The notes under the pieces are model-generated. The model saw only the letters and a list, made by a program, of their open reading frames with translations. It was not told the DNA's origin and made no database searches. Of a stretch of 16,548 nt of DNA, positions 1 through 6,085 are shown piece by piece. Origin of the DNA: an uncultured Erysipelotrichaceae bacterium (GTDB taxonomy: Bacteria > Bacillota_I > Bacilli_A > RF39 > UBA660); contig CACXEC010000078.1 of NCBI GenBank assembly GCA_902766545.1, positions 1 through 16,548 of the forward strand. Direction: 5' to 3'. How positions within the stretch are numbered: the stretch's first letter is position 1; each line of letters begins with the position of its first letter. The position numbers and the translations under genes are program-made.

Positions 1-89
1 ATTAAGGTTTTAACCATATCCTTAACACTATAAGGTGTAGGAAATCCACTAATATATATTTTTTTCATTACTTTTCTATTTTCAAACAT
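1..89 (-). CDS. 5' end of an unrecognised gene, cut by the window edge
   Basis: Only the first 29 codons are visible; the gene continues beyond the left edge. The ATG is at 87-89 and is preceded by a good ribosome site (AAGGAGA) about 6 bases upstream. The peptide begins MFENRKVMKKIYISGFPTPY and is followed by SVKDMVKTL. A second ATG at codon 8 could also be the start, but the strong ribosome site favours the first. The fragment has no signal peptide and no motif I can name. It is divergent from the small gene at 193-498, and the two share a 100-bp intergenic region containing a perfect palindrome. The function is unknown. Confidence 0.65.
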   Translation of the reverse strand, partial: MFENRKVMKKIYISGFPTPYSVKDMVKTL

Positions 90-108
90 ATGTATCTCCT
101 TTTGCAGT

Positions 109-122
109 ATATGTTAACATAT
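109..122. promoter_or_regulatory. 14-bp perfect palindrome in a divergent intergenic region
   Basis: ATATGTTAACATAT is its own reverse complement. It lies between two divergent genes and overlaps a possible -10 (TATACT at 106-111, minus strand) of the leftward gene, upstream of that gene's ribosome site. This placement suits an operator for a dimeric repressor. AT-rich palindromes also arise by chance, so the operator role is inference. Confidence 0.35.
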
Positions 123-146
123 TTTACATTTTTTTCAAGCATTTTT

Positions 147-187
147 TTGCAATAGAAATCATTCTATAGTATAATTATTTTAGGAGG
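147..187 (+). promoter_or_regulatory. Promoter and ribosome site of the small rightward gene
   Basis: The -35 is TTGCAA at 147-152 and the -10 is a perfect TATAAT at 170-175, with a 17-bp spacer. The AGGAGG ribosome site is at 182-187, five bases before the ATG at 193. The expected transcription start falls at about 182, so the leader would be only about 10 bases. The intact signals show that expression was meant to start at 193, upstream of the in-frame TAG. Confidence 0.65.
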
Positions 188-192
188 TTTAT

Positions 193-498
193 ATGCCAAA
201 AGTACATGGGGAAACATTTGAAGAATATTTAAGAAAATAGTTGCCAGATTTTGAAGCAGTATTAGATGCGGATGCCATAAAAGATGCCAAAATGCTATGG
301 GATGCAGCTCAAAAAGCTTATCAAAGAGCAGAGTATTGTTTAGAAATGCAATTTAAAAGTAAAGCTGGAATCGATTATTCTACTGATTATAATAAGAATA
401 ATGATACTGCTGCTGATAGAATGTCAGAATTAAATGATCTTCTTTCATTCTATCAACAAAAAAGTGCTCCAACGGAAGAAAAAGAACATACATTATAA
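193..498 (+). pseudogene. Small acidic protein gene interrupted by in-frame TAG at codon 16
   Basis: A strong ribosome site leads into ATG 193, and the frame encodes MPKVHGETFEEYLRK before a TAG stop at 238-240. The same frame then stays open for 85 more codons to TAA at 496-498, giving LPDFEAVLDADAIKDAK onwards. Joined, they would make a helical, charged protein of about 101 residues. A TTG directly after the TAG could start translation, but it has no ribosome site. The simplest reading is a nonsense mutation (CAG to TAG is one transition). Alternatives are a sequencing error, a strain polymorphism, natural UAG readthrough, or reinitiation at the TTG. TAG ends at least four other genes here, so UAG is not generally reassigned. 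I do not recognise the family. Confidence 0.6.
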
Positions 499-522
499 AA
501 AACGAGATATTCTCGTTTTTTT
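497..522. terminator. Bidirectional terminator between the small gene and ychF
   Basis: The stem AACGAGA (501-507) pairs with TCTCGTT (511-517) around a 3-base loop. An A-run lies to the left and a T-run to the right, so the hairpin can end transcripts from both sides. It sits between two convergent genes and touches the stop codon of each. Confidence 0.85.
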
Positions 523-1618
523 ATACATTAAATCTAAAATAGCATATATCTCCATCTTGCATTAAATATTCTTTACCTTCAAGGCGCATGCGTCCCGCTT
601 CCTTAACTTTTGTTTCAGAACCATATTGTTTGAAGTCATCAAATGACATTACTTCTGCTTTAATAAATCCCTTTTGAAAATCACTATGAATAATTCCAGC
701 GCATTCCGGTGCTTTCATGCCATCTTTAAATGTCCAGGCACGGCACTCATCTTTTCCAGATGTGAAAAAAGTTTTTAATCCAAGTAAATTATAAGTAGCA
801 AAAATAAGTTTATCTAATCCGGAATTATTGATTCCCAATTCATGAAGAAAATTTTCTTTGTCTTCATCGCTTAGTTCAGATAATTCACTTTCCATTTTTG
901 CACATACCACAATTAAAGATGCATTTTCTTTTAATGCATATTCTGATACCGTGTCAGTATAAATATTATGTCCAATAACAGCATCTTCTTCACTTACATT
1001 TGCCATATAAATAATTGGTTTTAAAGTAATTAAACAAAATGGTTTTAGAATAAATAATTCGTCTGGTGAAAATTCTAATCTTCTTAACGGAACATTCTTA
1101 AGAAGAGCTTCTTCACATTTTTTTAATGTATTTATTTCTAAGAGCTCATTTTTATCTTTAGTCATTTGAGCTTTTTTTCCAATTTTATTAATTCGATTTT
1201 GAATTTGCTCTAAGTCACTCATTATAAGTTCTAAATTAATAATTTCAATATCTCTTATTGGATCAACATTTCCTTCAACATGAATAATATCTGATGATTC
1301 AAAACATCTTACTACTTCTACAATAGCATCTACTTCTCTTATATGACTTAAAAATTTGTTACCAAGTCCTTCTCCATTTGATGCTCCTTTTACAAGCCCG
1401 GCTATATCAGTAAATTCATAAGTAGTATAGATTGTTCTTTCTGGCAAGTACATTTCACTTAAATAATCTAATCTTGTATCTGGAACAGTTACAACTCCAA
1501 CGTTTGGATCAATGGTTGCAAATGGATAATTAGCAGCTAAAATATTCTTTTTAGTAATTGCATTAAATAAAGTACTTTTTCCTACATTAGGAAGACCTAT
1601 AATTCCGGCTTTTAACAT
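521..1618 (-). CDS. ychF: Redox-regulated ATPase YchF (Obg-family GTPase-like)
   Basis: This is the ribosome-associated Obg-family P-loop protein YchF/OLA1, which prefers ATP to GTP. The 365-residue length is usual for the family. The P-loop NVGKST is at residues 11-16, the G3-like DIAG at 71-74, and the altered G4 motif NVSE at 207-210. NxxE in place of NKxD is the hallmark of the ATP-preferring subfamily. The central coiled-coil region covers about 125-180, and a C-terminal TGS domain spans about 280-364. I place the start at 1618 because AAGAAGGA lies just upstream; an in-frame ATG at 1636 would add six residues and put that ribosome site inside the gene. It appears monocistronic, between the terminator of the ASCH gene upstream and a shared bidirectional terminator downstream. 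Confidence 0.95.
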   Translation of the reverse strand: MLKAGIIGLPNVGKSTLFNAITKKNILAANYPFATIDPNVGVVTVPDTRLDYLSEMYLPERTIYTTYEFTDIAGLVKGASNGEGLGNKFLSHIREVDAIVEVVRCFESSDIIHVEGNVDPIRDIEIINLELIMSDLEQIQNRINKIGKKAQMTKDKNELLEINTLKKCEEALLKNVPLRRLEFSPDELFILKPFCLITLKPIIYMANVSEEDAVIGHNIYTDTVSEYALKENASLIVVCAKMESELSELSDEDKENFLHELGINNSGLDKLIFATYNLLGLKTFFTSGKDECRAWTFKDGMKAPECAGIIHSDFQKGFIKAEVMSFDDFKQYGSETKVKEAGRMRLEGKEYLMQDGDICYFRFNV

Positions 1619-1649
1619 GATATGTCCTTCTTTCATGCGTTAGTATATC

Positions 1650-1674
1650 AAAAAAAAGACTTATTTTAAAGTCT
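1650..1674 (-). terminator. Terminator after the ATP-grasp/ASCH operon
   Basis: On the minus strand AGACTT and AAGTCT form a 6-bp stem (plus-strand 1657-1662 and 1669-1674) with a 6-base loop. The stem is followed by a run of seven or eight U. It lies about 60 bases past the ASCH gene stop and just before ychF. Confidence 0.7.
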
Positions 1675-1734
1675 CATTGTAAAAATATTCCTTTTTTACT
1701 TTATTAAAATCAACTGTTATTTAAATGATTAGTT

Positions 1735-2163
1735 CTATGTATCTAATCTTTTATTTATTTCCTTATATAATGGTTCCTTTTCTTTTATATATCTATAATA
1801 CTGAGGAATTACAATATTATTATCTATTTTTCGCATTTCATTTAAAGTTATTGGACTTTTAAATCGATGATACTCTTTTATGTGCATAGCATAACACTTT
1901 TTGGCATTATTAAAATAATTAATTATGCTAATACTATTATTTATATTAGTTTCACTTAAAATAGTTTTTAAATTACCTTCAAGAATTTTATCGATAAGAA
2001 TATAACCTATTATTGCTTTTTCTTTTTCTGATGAATAGATTATAACTTTCTTATTTAAGTTATTTTGCCCGATTGACTTTTTTCGATATTCAAATATTTT
2101 AGTACCATTAAAAATTTGATTGGCATATTCTGTTTTTATAGACATTAAAATTAGATCATTCAT
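1735..2163 (-). CDS. ASCH/PUA-like domain protein
   Basis: This 142-residue protein looks like a single ASCH domain (PUA-like fold), a family tied to RNA binding or base-modification chemistry. The N-terminus LILMSIKTEYANQIFNGTK followed by FEYRKK matches the typical 'SIKPEYAxxIxxGxKxxEfRK' opening of small ASCH proteins. The conserved G20, K22, E25 and R27 are present. The central strand KVIIYSS and the later CYAMHIKEY also fit. The gene overlaps the ATP-grasp gene upstream by 8 bases (ATG at 2161-2163, TGA at 2156-2158), so the two are almost certainly translationally coupled. It ends in TAG with an in-frame TAA two codons later. The substrate is unknown. The family call is fairly secure, but a specific enzymatic role is not supported. 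Confidence 0.75.
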   Translation of the reverse strand: MNDLILMSIKTEYANQIFNGTKIFEYRKKSIGQNNLNKKVIIYSSEKEKAIIGYILIDKILEGNLKTILSETNINNSISIINYFNNAKKCYAMHIKEYHRFKSPITLNEMRKIDNNIVIPQYYRYIKEKEPLYKEINKRLDT

Positions 2164-3157
2164 GATTTCTACTTTCCAATATTTCCTTTTTTATCTCTTC
2201 TAAATCAGGTTTTACGCCCCTTTTATAAAGCACTTGGATTATATCCATACCAGGTCCTCGATTACCTTCAATAATTAGTGGACCATTATCTGTAATGCCG
2301 ACATCCCAACCAACTATATTAACATTATCATTAACCTTAGAGGCTTCTTTTGTCATTTCCATTATTTCTTTCCAATAAGGGATTTTAAATCCATCTACTT
2401 TAATGTTAGTAACATTTGTTAATGGACTTTCGTGATTTTCTTTGTCAATAGTATTTCCTTCTAAGCATCCTTTTTCAATATTAACTTTAACTCCTACTCC
2501 GCCTTGATGAAAATTATCTACAATTGATTTTCCTGATCCAATTCTGGCAACTGCATATAATACTTTAGTTTTTCCGTTTAAACAGTATGTTACAACTCTT
2601 ATCGTATTTAAACTTTTAGGATTTAATTTACTCCATTCTTTATTTTGAATAACTAGTTCTTCCAAAAAGCAGTTATCTTCATTAAGTTTTTCATAGAAAT
2701 CTTTAATATCCTTTATCTTTTTTGTTTCTATTTTTTCAACATTAGCGCCACCAAGCCCATTAATAGGTTTTCTTACAACTTCACTATGTTCATATAAAAA
2801 CTTTTTTACATTTTCAAATCCGTCTTCGTAGGAAACATAATCTCTTTTAACAAATTTCTTAAAATTTTTATGAAAATTAATTTTATTTGAAAAAAATGGT
2901 GCATAATCCCAGTGAGCAGCAATCTTATAAAACTCATGCTGATATCCAATAGTTGCATAATTCTTTCTTTCTTTCCAAGATTTTTCATAAAATTTATAAT
3001 TTAAATAATCTTGTAAACCGCTTTTACATATTAAGCATGACAATCCTGTATCAATAAACATTAATATTGGATTTTTATGGTTAATTTTTGATAATTCTTT
3101 TAACTTATTATAATAGTTTTTATAATTCCCTTTTAAAGCAAATTTTAATAGTCCCAT
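2156..3157 (-). CDS. Sugar-transfer-associated ATP-grasp family protein
   Basis: This looks like the 'sugar-transfer associated ATP-grasp' family (Pfam ATPgrasp_ST), whose members probably form amide or ester-type bonds through an acyl-phosphate. Visible features are a likely ATP-binding lysine in VVRKPINGLGGA (K130), the hinge FLEELVIQ (164-171), SLNTIRVVTY (182-191), and the metal-binding end GWDVGITDNGPLIIEGNRGPG at 283-303 with E297 and N299. I chose the ATG at 3157 because AGGAGG sits 4 bases upstream; an in-frame ATG at 3175 would swallow that site. The length is 333 residues. Members often sit in surface-polysaccharide clusters, but none is seen here; the only partner is the coupled ASCH gene. 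The reaction is therefore open. Confidence 0.85.
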   Translation of the reverse strand: MGLLKFALKGNYKNYYNKLKELSKINHKNPILMFIDTGLSCLICKSGLQDYLNYKFYEKSWKERKNYATIGYQHEFYKIAAHWDYAPFFSNKINFHKNFKKFVKRDYVSYEDGFENVKKFLYEHSEVVRKPINGLGGANVEKIETKKIKDIKDFYEKLNEDNCFLEELVIQNKEWSKLNPKSLNTIRVVTYCLNGKTKVLYAVARIGSGKSIVDNFHQGGVGVKVNIEKGCLEGNTIDKENHESPLTNVTNIKVDGFKIPYWKEIMEMTKEASKVNDNVNIVGWDVGITDNGPLIIEGNRGPGMDIIQVLYKRGVKPDLEEIKKEILESRNHE

Positions 3158-3161
3158 AACG

Positions 3162-3182
3162 CCTCCTAAATTCATTATAACA
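3162..3182 (-). promoter_or_regulatory. Extended -10 promoter and ribosome site of the ATP-grasp operon
   Basis: On the minus strand TGTTATAAT (3174-3182) is an extended -10 element. AGGAGG (3162-3167) follows after six bases. The expected transcription start coincides with the ribosome site, giving a leader of roughly 10 bases. No convincing -35 is seen. Confidence 0.5.
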
Positions 3183-3210
3183 TTATTAATATGATTCTTG
3201 TTATTTTTAT

Positions 3211-3243
3211 AAATAAAAAATTAAGACTTATTAAATCTTAATT
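3211..3243 (-). terminator. Terminator overlapping the htrA stop codon
   Basis: An 8-bp perfect stem, AATTAAGA with TCTTAATT (plus-strand 3219-3226 and 3236-3243), includes the htrA TAA. It is followed on the minus strand by a U-rich tract. It ends the abi-htrA unit before the ATP-grasp promoter. Confidence 0.75.
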
Positions 3244-4341
3244 ATTATTTGATTGGGTAAGTTTAACATTGCAAGTCATTTCTTTTTTACCTCTAATAAA
3301 GGTTACTTTAACTGTATCATTTATTTTATATTTATATAAATAATACTTTAAATAAGATGTATTAGTTATTTTGTATTCTCCAAATTTAGTGATTACGTCA
3401 CCTTGTGTTAAACCGGCAACATCGGCTGGACTACCTTTTTGAACTTGGCCAACTACTGCACCTTCCGTAATGCTTGAATCTAAACTAAAACCATATTGTC
3501 TCATTAATAATACATCGTTTACATTTAATGTACCAACACCAAGTAATGGTCTTTCAATCTTTTTATTGTTTAGTAGTAGATCTGCATATATAATAGCGTC
3601 TTCAATTGGAATTGCAAAGCCCATTCCTTCAACACCAGAACTTACTAATTTCATATTAGTAATACCAATTACCTCACCATTCGAATTAGCTATAGGGCCA
3701 CCTGAATTTCCTGAATTTATTGCAGCATCTGTTTGAATTACTTTCATTACCCAATCATTTATACTAGAGTTTGTTGTACTGACTTCAACTAAACGGTCTT
3801 TTCCACTTAAAATTCCTCTTGTTACAGTCCATGAGTAACTTTCAGAATCAAGTGGAGCTCCAATTGTAAATACGGTATCTCCTAGTCTAGCAGTGGTACT
3901 TGATCCTAATTCAGCTACGGCAATAATATTCTTCTTATCTGTTTTTAAAATGGCAATATCTGTATATTCATCTTTCCCTACTATTTCTACATCATAGGTA
4001 TTATTATTTGTAAACTTAACTTTAACATTTTGAGCTGAAGAAACAACATGATTATTCGTAAGTATGTAAGCATCATTGCCAGAAGTTTTATATACAAAAC
4101 CAGTGCCAGTTGCTTGCAATGTTCCTTCTTTGTATGATCCAACAACAACTACTGAGTCATATAATTTTTCTACGGCGTCTGCAATGCCGTTTTCCGTTAT
4201 TGTAACCTCTTTTTCTAATTTATTAACTACTGTTTGACTGAAAAGGGCTTTTTCAGTTACTAAATAATACATTATTCCTGCACCAAATAGCACTAATAAA
4301 AGGCCAACTAAAATATAAATTGTAATTTTATCTTTTTTCAT
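3238..4341 (-). CDS. Membrane-anchored HtrA/DegP-family serine protease, one PDZ domain
   Basis: This is a trypsin-like quality-control protease anchored outside the membrane, like HtrA/HtrB/YyxA of Bacilli. A transmembrane segment spans about residues 7-28. The protease domain covers about 55-255 with the full catalytic triad: H98 in LTNNHVV, D128 in YTDIAIL and S213 in INSGNSGGP. One PDZ domain covers about 265-362 and contains GSPADVAGLTQGDVI. The 367-residue length is usual. The ATG follows AGAAGGA by 6 bases. The gene starts 15 bases after the TAG of the Abi gene and in the same frame, so the two are surely co-transcribed. That partnership is not typical of htrA, which in Bacilli is usually controlled by its own stress-responsive promoter. 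No CssRS-type regulator is visible here. Confidence 0.93.
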   Translation of the reverse strand: MKKDKITIYILVGLLLVLFGAGIMYYLVTEKALFSQTVVNKLEKEVTITENGIADAVEKLYDSVVVVGSYKEGTLQATGTGFVYKTSGNDAYILTNNHVVSSAQNVKVKFTNNNTYDVEIVGKDEYTDIAILKTDKKNIIAVAELGSSTTARLGDTVFTIGAPLDSESYSWTVTRGILSGKDRLVEVSTTNSSINDWVMKVIQTDAAINSGNSGGPIANSNGEVIGITNMKLVSSGVEGMGFAIPIEDAIIYADLLLNNKKIERPLLGVGTLNVNDVLLMRQYGFSLDSSITEGAVVGQVQKGSPADVAGLTQGDVITKFGEYKITNTSYLKYYLYKYKINDTVKVTFIRGKKEMTCNVKLTQSNNN

Positions 4342-4356
4342 TTTATATCCTTCTTT

Positions 4357-5286
4357 CTAATAATTTTTGATTTCTTTGTAATTAACGGGAAATCCCATTG
4401 CATCTAATACTTTATTTATTCTAATAACTTTAAGTTTACCTGCTAAAATATCTAATTCATAACTAAACTCACTTAATAATAAATTAAATTCTTCTTTACG
4501 CAATAAGCTTTTTAAAATGATAAATAATGCAAAAACATCATCTTTTCCATATATATATTCACCATCTAATAATGGTATATTTAATGCTGCATGGTATTTT
4601 GTATCAGCAATAGCTTTTTGGTTTCTATGCTCATATAAAATATCTTCATGGGCACATAAATTACGATAATTTGCCAGTATTGGTAAATATGTTAATAAAT
4701 TTTCAATGCTCAAATTGTAAATTTTAGAAATTGCTTCCTGATCTTCTTTTTTCATAATCTTATATAATTCACTTACAATACCAAAAGATAATACTTTAAC
4801 TACAACCCATAAAGGAATGTATCCATAATGGCTTAAATAATGACTAGTAGCGGAATGTTGTGAACCATTTACTCTAATTTGTCTTTTCATTTTTCTTAAA
4901 AGATCATTAACTTGTCTTTGTTTTTCTGGCGAATGTGTAAAATTAGATGCTTTTAAATAATCCTTTTCTCTAATACCATATTGCTTAGATAATTGATAAG
5001 AAAATATGCTTTTCATATTGTTTTCAACAATTAGTAGGTTTTTAAAAATAATATTACGGATTTGACGATCAAAATTAAATAATGCATACATTTCAGTAAA
5101 ATTAGTGTTGTTAATAAAGTAACGATCATTTTTTGATTTTAAAAACAGGTGACGATAACCACTTATAAAAAAGTAGTTTTCTCTTATTAGAATGTCTTTG
5201 GCAAATTCGATATCATCTATAATTAGTCCTTTTTCTTTTAAAATCAGGATTTGTTCATCAATTGTTTTAAATACTTTTGATTTCAT
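4357..5286 (-). CDS. Abi family protein (AbiD/AbiF-like, HEPN ribonuclease fold)
   Basis: This 309-residue protein belongs to the Abi_2 family of abortive-infection proteins, which carry a HEPN fold and are thought to cleave RNA. The N-terminus has the family pattern: KTIDEQILILKEKGLII, then NYFFISGYRHLF (38-49) and FDRQIRNIIF (72-81). The presumed catalytic HEPN motif is RNLCAH at 208-213 (R-N-x-x-x-H), complete. The tail is helical and hydrophilic, with no membrane segment. The ATG at 5286 follows AGGTGG. The promoter carries a 13-base palindrome over the likely transcription start. The gene ends in TAG and is followed 15 bases later, in frame, by htrA. Homologues act in phage defence or as toxins, some of them with RNA antitoxins. 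The gaps of 90 and 15 bases leave little room for a separate antitoxin gene. Confidence 0.88.
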   Translation of the reverse strand: MKSKVFKTIDEQILILKEKGLIIDDIEFAKDILIRENYFFISGYRHLFLKSKNDRYFINNTNFTEMYALFNFDRQIRNIIFKNLLIVENNMKSIFSYQLSKQYGIREKDYLKASNFTHSPEKQRQVNDLLRKMKRQIRVNGSQHSATSHYLSHYGYIPLWVVVKVLSFGIVSELYKIMKKEDQEAISKIYNLSIENLLTYLPILANYRNLCAHEDILYEHRNQKAIADTKYHAALNIPLLDGEYIYGKDDVFALFIILKSLLRKEEFNLLLSEFSYELDILAGKLKVIRINKVLDAMGFPVNYKEIKNY

Positions 5287-5290
5287 CTAT

Positions 5291-5316
5291 CCACCTACTA
5301 TTATAGTATTATATCA
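5291..5316 (-). promoter_or_regulatory. Promoter of the abi-htrA unit with palindromic operator candidate
   Basis: On the minus strand TGATATAAT (5308-5316) is an extended -10. Immediately downstream lies the palindrome TACTAT-A-ATAGTA (plus 5296-5308), which covers the expected start site and abuts the AGGTGG ribosome site (5291-5296). A bound protein, or the hairpin in the RNA, could block transcription or translation. That would suit a toxin-like gene that must be kept quiet; the regulatory role is inference. Confidence 0.5.
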
Positions 5317-5376
5317 CAATTTGCAATTAAATTATATAAATAATTTATTAAATCAACCTTAAATAATTATACACAT

Positions 5377-6033
5377 CTAGTTAAAATATTTAATAATTGC
5401 ATTAGATATAGTCATAGATAGTGCTTTTTGATACTTTGGGTTTAATAGTTTGGTTCTTTCTGTTTTGTTTGATATAAATCCACATTCAATTAAAATTCCT
5501 TTTACATTTATTCTTTTATACATATATGTATTAGGTGTTATTTTCTCTTTACGTTTTGTATTAGCAAACTTATTAAGTTCATCTTGAACTAATGTGGCAA
5601 TTTTCTTATTTTCATTAACAATCGGACTGTAAAAAACTTGTGGGCCATAATATATGGGATTGGTATACAAATTCATATGGATAGAAATATACATATCGGC
5701 ATGAGAGTTATTTATAAGCTTTATTCTATTATCAAAATCACTTTTTTTACGATAAAGTGCATTAGGATTGCTTAGATCATTATCACTATCTCTAGTTAGT
5801 AAAACATTAGCTCCTAATATTTCTAATTGTTCTTTTAGCTTATATGTTATTTGTAGATTTAAATCTTTTTCTTTAATATTTGATACTATAGCTCCGCCAT
5901 CGGCCCCACCATGTCCAGCATCAATCACTATTGTTTTACCGATTAGTGGAAATGTTAGAATATTTGCATTAACATTAAATATACTAATTATTAATAAAGA
6001 TAAAAATAAGCAAATAATGATAATCTTTTTCAT
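5377..6033 (-). CDS. cwlD: N-acetylmuramoyl-L-alanine amidase, CwlD-like
   Basis: This is a zinc amidase of the Amidase_3 family that cleaves the bond between muramic acid and the peptide stem. An N-terminal signal or anchor segment spans residues 2-20. The zinc ligands H41 (DAGHGGADGG), E55 (KEKDLNL) and H119 (SIHMN) are present, as is the catalytic E183 (IECGF). The 218-residue length and lack of wall-binding repeats match CwlD of Bacilli, which makes muramic-delta-lactam in spores, but plain wall remodelling is equally possible. No ribosome site precedes the ATG. A TATTAT box at 6039-6044 would start transcription at about the ATG, so the message may be leaderless or rely on readthrough from the gene upstream. 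It stops at TAG. No other sporulation gene is visible. Confidence 0.85.
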   Translation of the reverse strand: MKKIIIICLFLSLLIISIFNVNANILTFPLIGKTIVIDAGHGGADGGAIVSNIKEKDLNLQITYKLKEQLEILGANVLLTRDSDNDLSNPNALYRKKSDFDNRIKLINNSHADMYISIHMNLYTNPIYYGPQVFYSPIVNENKKIATLVQDELNKFANTKRKEKITPNTYMYKRINVKGILIECGFISNKTERTKLLNPKYQKALSMTISNAIIKYFN

Positions 6034-6055
6034 ATTAAATAATAGTTTTTAAATT

Positions 6056-6085
6056 AAAAAAAATACCTATTATTGGATAGGTATT
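6056..6085 (-). terminator. Terminator overlapping the stop of the 421-residue gene
   Basis: A 9-bp perfect stem, AATACCTAT with ATAGGTATT (plus-strand 6062-6070 and 6077-6085), has a 6-base loop. It is followed on the minus strand by a U-run. The stem includes part of the upstream gene's TAA. It separates that gene from the amidase gene. Confidence 0.85.

Noticed and set aside
238..240. UAG reassigned to an amino acid in this organism
   Set aside because: TAG ends the ASCH, Abi, amidase and CDF genes exactly where their families end, and reading through the Abi TAG would fuse two unrelated proteins.
2806..2988. 60-codon minus-strand opening inside the ATP-grasp gene
   Set aside because: It is an alternative frame of a confident gene with no own ribosome site.
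3470..3736. Plus-strand 88-codon opening inside htrA
   Set aside because: It is antisense to the protease domain, which is clearly coding, and has no ribosome site.
4357..5286. Part of a CRISPR-Cas13 system because of the HEPN motif
   Set aside because: The protein is only 309 residues with a single RNxxxH motif and matches the Abi_2 pattern; no repeat-spacer array or other cas gene is present.
5329..5346. AAATTAT-ATAA-ATAATTT inverted repeat as a terminator for the amidase gene
   Set aside because: The stem is pure A/T and no U-run follows on the minus strand; likely chance in AT-rich sequence.
5377..6033. Taking the CwlD-like amidase as proof that the organism forms spores
   Set aside because: CwlD-like amidases occur in non-sporulating Bacillota, and no other spore gene or sigma-E/G promoter is visible here.
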